A DNA stretch of 64,000 nucleotides, taken from contig NZ_WUUL01000008.1 in the NCBI RefSeq assembly GCF_009831235.1, positions 62,001 through 126,000 on the forward strand, in the 5' to 3' direction. This DNA is from Shimazuella alba. Its GTDB lineage: Bacteria; Bacillota; Bacilli; Thermoactinomycetales; Thermoactinomycetaceae. Both the position numbers and the translations under genes were made by a program. Shown here in pieces: positions 57,318 to 64,000 of the stretch. Within the stretch, counting starts at the first letter, position 1, and each line of letters begins with the position of its first letter. The notes under the pieces were generated by a model. The model was not told the origin of the DNA and ran no database searches. It worked only from the letters and a program-made list of their open reading frames with translations.

Positions 57318-57377
57318 TGTAATCAATCCACATTTTTTATAGTAATTTGCACGAAATGAGATGAATTGTAATCAATC
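57318..57377. repeat. Direct repeat TGTAATCAATC, two copies
   Basis: Perfect 11-bp copies at 57318-57328 and 57367-57377, 49 bp apart, in the 367-bp gap upstream of F2 (minus strand GATTGATTACA). Candidate regulator sites for F2; the rest of this gap shows no gene. Confidence 0.45.
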
Positions 57378-57590
57378 TAATACCTTTAATTGCTATTGAA
57401 AAAAGCTGTATCATTCTTATAAAAAACAGAGGGAATAAATCTATTATTCACATTCCTATTTCAAATTACTTTTTAAATGACATCAATTGACATTCAAATA
57501 GATGACTCGCTGACAGCATATTCACTTTTTAATTGATAGTAGGGGACCATCAGTATGGGATCGATTGATAAAATCTTTGGAAATTTGAAA

Positions 57591-57617
57591 AAGAGGCATG
57601 GATTGAAATTCCATGCC
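57591..57617 (-). terminator. Terminator of F3
   Basis: GGCATGG/CCATGCC stem with 9-nt loop; on the minus strand it is followed by TCTTTTTC, 12 nt after the F3 stop. Confidence 0.85.
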
Positions 57618-57628
57618 CCATCTATATT

Positions 57629-57850
57629 TTATTCTTTCACAACCTGTACATAAGCAGGCTGTTCATCTGAAGGATAAAGTTTAAAGTCTGACTTTACACA
57701 GTGAACATAAAGCCGACCAGTGGTGGCTTTGAAAACATTATCTGCTTGTTCTTCAAATACTCCACCATTATCAAGGATAACATACAATGCGGGTGTTTCT
57801 TGGTCTTTATATGTGACAACACATTCGTTCAATCTTTTTTCGGACGGCAT
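57629..57850 (-). CDS. Small beta-rich protein F3 of a local family
   Basis: 73 residues from ATG at 57850, 5 bp after AAAGGAG; a longer frame (to 57931) has no ribosome site. Homologous to F1 over its whole length: CVVTYKD, TTGRLYVH, YPSDEQPAYVQV. Probably a small beta protein in the cytoplasm. Leftward single gene. No known family. Confidence 0.72.
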   Translation of the reverse strand: MPSEKRLNECVVTYKDQETPALYVILDNGGVFEEQADNVFKATTGRLYVHCVKSDFKLYPSDEQPAYVQVVKE

Positions 57851-58101
57851 AGAAACTCCTTTTTGATACTTTATTTTGCTAAAGTTAGAATATACTTTCT
57901 TCACGATTTCGTCAAATAAATCAGACATCAAGGAACAAGAAATATTTTGAGCTATTACTAGGAATTTGAAGTTTTATGGAGATAACCACTACTTGTACGA
58001 TATAGTTATGAAGAATAGAGAAAATACTATATTACTTTCAATATATTTTCTAATCAAGACATACTTATCTATATTTTCAAGACAATGATGAAAGGAATAA
58101 C

Positions 58102-58350
58102 ATGAATAAAAATTTGCTTATTGGGATCACTATCTCTGTCATTAACTTATTATTTTACGCAACCTTCCTAGATCTACTTTTTTATTCTGGTATTTTTCCA
58201 ATGTTGTTTGGTTTTAATCTTTTTGAGTTTTTTGGGGAATCATGTACAAGCATAGGAGTAGGGGCGATTATAATAGCTATTTCTTTGGAAGTCGTCAGTT
58301 ATCGCATTATACGTAGAGGTGGTCACAGATCAAAAGAGAATAAAAAGTGA
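58102..58350 (+). CDS. Small membrane protein, two spans
   Basis: 82 residues; ATG after AAAGGAATAAC. Two hydrophobic segments (about 5-28 with LLFYATFLDLLF, and 48-68 with IGVGAIIIAISLEVVSY) and a basic tail. No family recognised. A large hairpin follows. Confidence 0.6.
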   Translation: MNKNLLIGITISVINLLFYATFLDLLFYSGIFPMLFGFNLFEFFGESCTSIGVGAIIIAISLEVVSYRIIRRGGHRSKENKK

Positions 58351-58355
58351 AAGAG

Positions 58356-58411
58356 AGTGGAGGACCTAGATTTAGGACCTAGATTCTGATAAATGAAACG
58401 GACCCTCCACT
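58356..58411. repeat. Inverted repeat enclosing a tandem repeat
   Basis: Arms AGTGGAGG (58356-58363) and CCTCCACT (58404-58411), 8 bp perfect. The loop holds two tandem copies of GGACCTAGATTT/C. A 12-bp palindrome TGTCTTAAGACA follows at about 58420-58431. Possibly the end of the upstream gene or a mobile-element trace. Confidence 0.4.
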
Positions 58412-58506
58412 GCAAAGAGTGTCTTAAGACAATCAGTTAAAAAAACTTACTTTGTTATGATTAACTGATAATATTGAAATATTTTTTTCTAACGAAGGAA
58501 AGAGCA

Positions 58507-59058
58507 TCATTGAAATCTCGATTTTTTTCCAATGATATATTTCTTTATTATATGGTTTTTGTATTCCAAAGCATTCTTTTTTAAATCATCATCGCTGATT
58601 TTTCCTACTCCATGCAACGCAAATATAGGAAGGTAAATACCTTTGATTTTGTTCACTGTTGTCTCAAATGGAAATGAAAGTTCTTCTATGGTATGGCCGT
58701 TTAAGCCCTCATGTGAATAGTGTTCTTCTGGTGAAAAAGTAGAAACAGCTAAACCAAATTCCTTGTCCTTTAGTGCATTGCCGTCTGGTCCGAATGCCCA
58801 ATCTTTTAATAAAACGACATCGAACCATTTCTTTAATAGAGGTGGTGAACTATACCAATACATAGGAAATTGAAAAATAATACGATCATGGTTTTCTAAC
58901 AACTTCTGTTCTTCTTTTACATTTATTATCTCATTTGGATATTTTTTATAAAGTTCATGGATAGTGATGGTGGTGTCTGTCTCTAGCTCGGTTTTCCACA
59001 TCTTATTAATCCTTGAATTCTCAATATTAGGATGAACAATAATAACTAATATATTCAT
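58507..59058 (-). CDS. NAD(P)H oxidoreductase, flavodoxin-like fold (NQO/KefF type)
   Basis: 183 residues. Flavodoxin-2 fold: MNILVIIVHPNIENSRIN binds FMN/FAD, and FQFPMYWYSSPPLLKKWFD is the family signature; also FALHGVGKIS near the end. Such enzymes reduce quinones and azo compounds with NAD(P)H. On the same strand 74 bp after an MFS transporter, both opposite a LysR regulator, which suggests one detoxification module. Confidence 0.88.
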   Translation of the reverse strand: MNILVIIVHPNIENSRINKMWKTELETDTTITIHELYKKYPNEIINVKEEQKLLENHDRIIFQFPMYWYSSPPLLKKWFDVVLLKDWAFGPDGNALKDKEFGLAVSTFSPEEHYSHEGLNGHTIEELSFPFETTVNKIKGIYLPIFALHGVGKISDDDLKKNALEYKNHIIKKYIIGKKSRFQ

Positions 59059-59132
59059 GACCGATTCTCTCCTAGTGCTGTTAGTAAGTCTACAATTTCA
59101 TTTACTGTTAATATGATCTAGCCAAGAACGTG

Positions 59133-60392
59133 CTATTCTTTTTGAAAACGTGTTAGGACGAAAATCATAGCAGTTCCAGCCATAATAGAAAGGATAGCTG
59201 TGAAGATAGTTGCTCCGATTGCTAAACTTGTTATATCGATAAGGTAACCAGTGCCTACTGGTAAGAGAGCTGCTGAAATGTATCCGCCAAGATTGAGTAC
59301 GGCGTTTGCTTCTGCTCTACGATGATCTGGAACATGTACACCGATAAGTGTTAATCCACCAAGTTGTCCAAGGCCTTGACCAATTCCAGCAAGTATAGCC
59401 GCAATTACGAACAATAGTACAATCGAGAAATGGACGGCCAATGCAATACTAACCATAGAAAGGATTGTTGCTGTTGCACCGATCAAGAAATTTGTTCGAA
59501 CAGATTGCTTTTTTAGCATGAACTGTATTCCAGTTGCTGCTAAGAACATCACGCAGGCTGTAATACCCGAAATAAGAGGACTTTTTATATTTAGAAGCTT
59601 CGATAAAAGCGAAGGACCAAGAGATAAAACAAAGGATGTCGCTGTAATACCGGGCGCGAACACAGCAATCCCGAAAGCTAAATGCAAGCGATTTGCTGAT
59701 GGGACACTAGGAACCTTTAGACGCCATTCACTCTGTTGACTGGACTCCATTCCTCTTTTAGGAAGTATACCTACTATAAGAAATGCACTAATTAATAACA
59801 CCAGTTCAATAGTGAAAATCGGAATTACAGGCTGAGCAATTATTTCTGCCAATATTCCAGCCAGCAGTGGTCCAAGACCAGCCCCCAGTACCATTGCGAC
59901 CGATGCAGCAAGTGAGGCAGTTGTCTTTTGTTCTGATCCACCCACATCCATTACTGCTGCCATACCTGCAGAAACGATTACTCCAATAGAAATACCAGAC
60001 AGAAAGCGGGCTCCTACAAGTGCAATGACTGAGGAAGCTGTAGCAAATAGTAAACAAGCAAGGATAGCTGTTGCTAGACCAGGATACAGTACCGACTTTC
60101 GTCCGAACCGATCAGAGAGCTGTCCGGCAAAAAGAAGCGCCATTAGAAGCCCCACAATGTATGCTGCAAAAACGAGGGTTAGAGTACCGTTTGAAAAACC
60201 CATTTCCTGTTGCCAGAACACATAGAGTGGAGTCGGTAAGTTTGCGAGTATAAAGACTGCCGTTACCATCCAAGAAGCTATCCATATACGCCGAGATTGT
60301 TGATTGTGTCTCGATTTATCAGTTTCCTGTGTTTCAGATGCCCTAGGTTGACGATGCAAAGTTGAAGTTTCTTTGTAATGTGCTTGATTCAT
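59133..60392 (-). CDS. MFS transporter
   Basis: 419 residues. A hydrophilic N-terminus of about 35 residues, then about 12 membrane segments; loop 2-3 motif GQLSDRFGRKSVLYPG. Sequence GARFLSGISIGVIVSAGMA and TLIGVHVPDHRRAEANAVLN fit drug:H+ antiporter-type MFS proteins. ATG after AAGGAGG. Upstream of the flavodoxin-type gene and divergent from the LysR gene. The N-terminal 35-residue extension is unusual. Confidence 0.88.
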   Translation of the reverse strand: MNQAHYKETSTLHRQPRASETQETDKSRHNQQSRRIWIASWMVTAVFILANLPTPLYVFWQQEMGFSNGTLTLVFAAYIVGLLMALLFAGQLSDRFGRKSVLYPGLATAILACLLFATASSVIALVGARFLSGISIGVIVSAGMAAVMDVGGSEQKTTASLAASVAMVLGAGLGPLLAGILAEIIAQPVIPIFTIELVLLISAFLIVGILPKRGMESSQQSEWRLKVPSVPSANRLHLAFGIAVFAPGITATSFVLSLGPSLLSKLLNIKSPLISGITACVMFLAATGIQFMLKKQSVRTNFLIGATATILSMVSIALAVHFSIVLLFVIAAILAGIGQGLGQLGGLTLIGVHVPDHRRAEANAVLNLGGYISAALLPVGTGYLIDITSLAIGATIFTAILSIMAGTAMIFVLTRFQKE

Positions 60393-60484
60393 TTCTGAAA
60401 CCTCCTTGGTATTTAGTATTAGGTAAAAAAGGAATACAATTCATTGGCTACTTTGCATATGGATGTTGGATATAATCTTATGAT

Positions 60485-60500
60485 ATAGTTGTATATAACT
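60485..60500. promoter_or_regulatory. Candidate LysR binding site
   Basis: ATAGTTGTATATAACT, with AGTT-6-AACT inverted arms and a further ATAGTTAT nearby, in the 141 bp between the divergent MFS and LysR genes. Fits the T-N11-A LysR box type. Confidence 0.45.
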
Positions 60501-60533
60501 GAAATAGTTATTTTTTATAAAGGAGATAACTAA

Positions 60534-61430
60534 TTGGTTATGAAAATGAATAACTTAGAGACATTTTTAAAGGTCGCAGAAAAAATGAACATTACTGAGG
60601 CTGCCAGAGAGTTATATATATCTCAACCAGCAGTAAGCAAAGTAGTAAAAAATTTAGAAGAATCATTGGGTGTTAAATTGTTTCTTCGGGATAAACAAAA
60701 TGGTTTACTACTTACTGAAGTAGGAAAAGAAATTCTTATTTTAGCGAGAAAAATGAAGTTGATTGAAAATAAAATGTATCAAGTTGCTTATCAAGAAAAC
60801 CAATTATTAAGAGGGAAAGTTAAGGTGGGGTCTTTTCCAGCTGTATCTACAAAGATATTGCCTCAGGTCATTTCCTTATTTAGATCCAAATTCCCAGATG
60901 TAAAGATTGAATTAGTAGAAGGAACATCAAACCAGATAAAAAAATGGGTAGGGGAACGATCTATTGATTTCGGAATTGTCTCCTCACCTTTTGATTCATT
61001 TGAATATAAAGTTTTGTATCATGATTATATGGTTGCTGTTATTCCTGATCATCACAATTTAAGTGACGTGCAGAAGATTAATTTAGAAAACTATCAGGGG
61101 GATATTATCTTCTGTAAGGGAGGACATGAGCTCGCCTTAACCAAAAAACTCCAAAAAAACGACATCACATATAAAGAGAATTTAACAGTTCAAAATGCTG
61201 AAACTCTAATCAATATGGTCAAACGTAATTTAGGTATTGGCATTATTTCAAGCTTCACCTTGTCTTCTGTACGGCATCATTTAATCATAAAAGATATTAT
61301 TCCTAGAGTTACTCGTGAGATAGGTGTCATAACTCATTCTTTTGAAGAAGTGACACCTGCTAGCAAAAACTTTATTAACTTTATAATGGATACTGATTTT
61401 AATGACCAAGCATTATTCGAAACGCAATAA
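60534..61430 (+). CDS. LysR-type transcriptional regulator
   Basis: 298 residues from TTG, 8 bp after AAGGAG. N-terminal helix-turn-helix (FLKVAEKMNITEAARELYIS, SQPAVSKVVKNLEESLG) and a periplasmic-binding-like effector domain (from about 90). Divergent from the MFS gene, so it most likely controls MFS and oxidoreductase, with the palindrome between them as operator. The inducer is unknown. Confidence 0.92.
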   Translation: MVMKMNNLETFLKVAEKMNITEAARELYISQPAVSKVVKNLEESLGVKLFLRDKQNGLLLTEVGKEILILARKMKLIENKMYQVAYQENQLLRGKVKVGSFPAVSTKILPQVISLFRSKFPDVKIELVEGTSNQIKKWVGERSIDFGIVSSPFDSFEYKVLYHDYMVAVIPDHHNLSDVQKINLENYQGDIIFCKGGHELALTKKLQKNDITYKENLTVQNAETLINMVKRNLGIGIISSFTLSSVRHHLIIKDIIPRVTREIGVITHSFEEVTPASKNFINFIMDTDFNDQALFETQ

Positions 61431-61539
61431 TACTCCATTAAGTTGAAGATATCATTAGATTTTTAGATTCAAATTCATCCAATAGTAGGCAATCATATTT
61501 TTTCTCTTGCATCCTATTTCCTTTTTCTATATAATAGCC

Positions 61540-61972
<433 letters not shown>

Positions 61973-62004
61973 TTCAACAATTGAAAATGGCAGGAGGTGT
62001 AACA

Positions 62005-62631
62005 ATGAAAGGAATTCTTGGGAAAAAAGTTGGGATGACCCAATTGTTTCGTGAAGATGGTACAGCTGTTACCGTAACAGTAGTAGAAGCTGGCCCATGT
62101 GTTGTTCTGCAAAAGAAAGATGAAACAACCGACGGATACGAAGCGATCCAACTAGGGTTTAAAGAGAAAAAGGAACACCGTTCCAATAAACCAGAGCTTG
62201 GACATGCGAAAAAAGCAAATGCGAAAGCACAGAGCTTTATCAAAGAAATCCGTGGAATGAACCCAGAAGAGTACGAATTAGGTGCTGTAGTCAAAGCTGA
62301 TCTTTTCAATGAAGGAGAGCTTGTTGACGTAACAGGTACTTCGAAAGGTAAAGGTTTTGCAGGGGCGATCAAACGTCACAATCAAAGCCGAGGACCAATG
62401 AGTCACGGTTCTCACTACCACCGTGGACCTGGTTCTTTAGGTGCTATTGCTCCAAACCGTGTTTTCAAAGGACAAACCTTACCAGGTCGTATGGGCGGTG
62501 AACGTATCACTACACAAAACCTACAAGTAGTTCGTGTGGATTCTGAAAAGAATTTACTTCTTATCAAAGGAAACGTACCTGGACCTCGGAACAGCTATTT
62601 AGTAATTCGTTCCGCGGCAAAAGGCGTTTAA
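62005..62631 (+). CDS. rplC: 50S ribosomal protein L3
   Basis: 208 residues from ATG at 62005, 5 bp after [22 protein letters not shown] opens, and [20 protein letters not shown] is the family signature near the peptidyl transferase centre. Confidence 0.97.
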   Translation: MKGILGKKVGMTQLFREDGTAVTVTVVEAGPCVVLQKKDETTDGYEAIQLGFKEKKEHRSNKPELGHAKKANAKAQSFIKEIRGMNPEEYELGAVVKADLFNEGELVDVTGTSKGKGFAGAIKRHNQSRGPMSHGSHYHRGPGSLGAIAPNRVFKGQTLPGRMGGERITTQNLQVVRVDSEKNLLLIKGNVPGPRNSYLVIRSAAKGV

Positions 62632-62656
62632 TTAACATCAGAAAGGAGGATCAATC

Positions 62657-63283
62657 ATGCCAAAGGTAACAGTTGTTGATGTATCGGGTTCCCAGGTTGG
62701 CGAGTTGGAGTTAGCTGACGCAGTATTCGGGATTACCCCTAACAAAGCTGTACTTCATGATGCAGTAGTGATGCAACAAGCATCCCTGCGTAGCGGAACT
62801 CACGATGTAAAGAATCGTTCCGAAGTGCGTGGTGGTGGTAAGAAACCATGGAAGCAAAAAGGAACAGGACGTGCTCGTGCAGGTAGCACACGCTCCCCGA
62901 TATGGGTTGGTGGTGGAACAGTTTTCGGTCCTACACCTCGTAGCTATGCTTACAAGCTTCCTAAAAAAGTTCGCCGTCTCGCAATCAAATCTGCTCTTTC
63001 TACCAAAGTAGAAGAAAAAGATGTAGTTGTTTTGGATGCTCTGAATCTTTCTGCTGCAAAAACAAAAGAAATGGTTCAAGTACTAAAAAACTTGGGTGCC
63101 GAGAAGAAAGCACTTGTTGTAACTAATAAATTAGAAGACGATGCTGTGCGTGCTGCTCGTAATATCCCAGGTGTGAAATTGATTGCTGCTGAAGGAGTAA
63201 ACGTACTTGATGTGCTTGCACATGACAAGTTGATCATTACTACAGATGCAGTAAGTCGTGTAGAGGAGGTGTTTGGCCAGTGA
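62657..63283 (+). CDS. rplD: 50S ribosomal protein L4
   Basis: 208 residues. Exit-tunnel loop [20 protein letters not shown] is clear. ATG after AAAGGAGG. Its stop overlaps the rplW start (GTGA). Confidence 0.97.
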   Translation: MPKVTVVDVSGSQVGELELADAVFGITPNKAVLHDAVVMQQASLRSGTHDVKNRSEVRGGGKKPWKQKGTGRARAGSTRSPIWVGGGTVFGPTPRSYAYKLPKKVRRLAIKSALSTKVEEKDVVVLDALNLSAAKTKEMVQVLKNLGAEKKALVVTNKLEDDAVRAARNIPGVKLIAAEGVNVLDVLAHDKLIITTDAVSRVEEVFGQ

Positions 63284-63567
63284 AGGACCCACGTGACATT
63301 ATCCGTCGTCCCATTGTAACAGAAGCATCTACAGCTTTGATGGAAGAAGGAAAATACGTATTTGAAGTAGATATTCGTGCGAACAAATATCAAATCCGTC
63401 AAGCGTTAGAGACCATTTTTGATGTGAAAGTGGACCGTGTAAACACGATGCGTGTGCCAGGTAAAATCAAGCGCCAAGGTCGTTACTCCGGTCGGACACC
63501 AGAATGGAAAAAAGCTATTGTGAAACTTGCTGAAGGTAGCAAGCAAATCGAAATCTTTGAGAACTAA
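63280..63567 (+). CDS. rplW: 50S ribosomal protein L23
   Basis: 95 residues from GTG overlapping the rplD stop; GAGGAGGTG lies 12 bp upstream. [12 protein letters not shown] and [18 protein letters not shown] identify L23, at the tunnel exit where SRP and trigger factor dock. Confidence 0.97.
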   Translation: MKDPRDIIRRPIVTEASTALMEEGKYVFEVDIRANKYQIRQALETIFDVKVDRVNTMRVPGKIKRQGRYSGRTPEWKKAIVKLAEGSKQIEIFEN

Positions 63568-63597
63568 AAATAAGTAAAGAAAAGGAGGGAAAAGCAA

Positions 63598-64000
63598 ATG
63601 GGTATTAAAAAGTATAAACCAACTACACCTTCACGTCGTCATATGACTGGTTCTACTTTTGAAGAGATTACTACTTCTACACCAGAAAAGTCTCTTACTA
63701 CTTCCTTAGTAAGAAAAGCTGGTCGTAATAACCAAGGTCGTCTTACCATGCGTCACCAAGGTGGCGGTCATAAACGGAAATATCGTATTATCGATTTCAA
63801 ACGTAACAAAGACGGTATCCCAGGTAAAGTAGCTACGATCGAATACGATCCAAACCGCTCTGCGAACATTGCACTCATTCATTATGCTGATGGTGAAAAA
63901 CGCTATGTTTTAGCGCCAAAAGGTTTAAAAGTTGGTATGGAAATCGTGTCTGGACCAGAATCTGATATTAAAGTAGGTAATGCTTTGCCACTTCGTAATA
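63598..64000 (+). CDS. rplB: 50S ribosomal protein L2, N-terminal part (3' end outside window)
   Basis: Open from ATG ([18 protein letters not shown]), after AAAGGAGGG, to the window end; 134 codons visible. [19 protein letters not shown] and [15 protein letters not shown] are typical of L2, which binds near the peptidyl transferase centre. Confidence 0.96.
   Translation, partial: MGIKKYKPTTPSRRHMTGSTFEEITTSTPEKSLTTSLVRKAGRNNQGRLTMRHQGGGHKRKYRIIDFKRNKDGIPGKVATIEYDPNRSANIALIHYADGEKRYVLAPKGLKVGMEIVSGPESDIKVGNALPLRN

Overview
The window is chromosomal DNA of a low-G+C Gram-positive bacterium (Bacilli). Most of it follows the Bacillus subtilis order dusB-lysS ... ctsR-mcsA-mcsB-clpC-radA-disA ... 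yacL-ispD-ispF-cysE-cysS-mrnC-rlmB-rae1-sigH-rpmG-secE-nusG-rplK-rplA-rplJ-rplL-rpoB-rpoC-rplGB-rpsL-rpsG-fusA-tuf ... rpsJ-rplC-rplD-rplW-rplB. Gene content (CarD, an extra GrpE/Hsp70/J-like set, high-G+C islands) fits a spore-forming Thermoactinomycetaceae-type organism; this placement is inference, not proof. TTG and GTG starts are frequent and are mostly decided by Shine-Dalgarno spacing.

Layout. 1-2043: end of dusB and lysS. 2044-20700: an accessory island of about 18.7 kb lying where B. subtilis runs from lysS toward ctsR. It holds an Hsp70-like trio (GrpE-like, lidless DnaK-like, membrane J-like/TPR protein), a possible structured RNA, two paralogous small membrane proteins, a UMF1-type transporter, a pseudokinase-TPR membrane protein followed by a tiny exported protein and an E. 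coli-type aspartate carbamoyltransferase, four small helical proteins (A-D) each ending in a strong hairpin, a histidine kinase/response regulator/YtkA-like lipoprotein set, an MgtC-family protein, and three very G+C-rich ORFs (E1-E3) in A+T-rich expression units. 20727-25380: CtsR heat-shock operon with its own operator. 25473-37600: DNA repair/c-di-AMP, isoprenoid, cysteine and RNA-processing genes, with a T-box before cysE-cysS; gltX, usually between ispF and cysE, is absent here. 37954-49610: transcription/translation block (secE-nusG, rplKAJL, rpoBC) with ribosomal-protein leaders. 49920-51377: an MFS transporter inserted between rpoC and rplGB. 51565-56316: str operon.

56317-61540: a second accessory block between tuf and rpsJ, containing three small related proteins (F1-F3), a decayed 3' end of a second tuf gene, a small membrane protein, and a LysR/MFS/flavodoxin-fold oxidoreductase module. 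61664-64000: start of the S10 operon, running off the end inside rplB.

The most interesting signals are the G+C-rich cassette set E1-E3, the hairpin-tailed paralogue set A-D with pairwise conserved promoters, the tuf remnant, the degenerate chaperone trio, and the nested/crossing helices upstream of position 7530. No tRNA, rRNA, CRISPR array, transposase or integrase was recognised.
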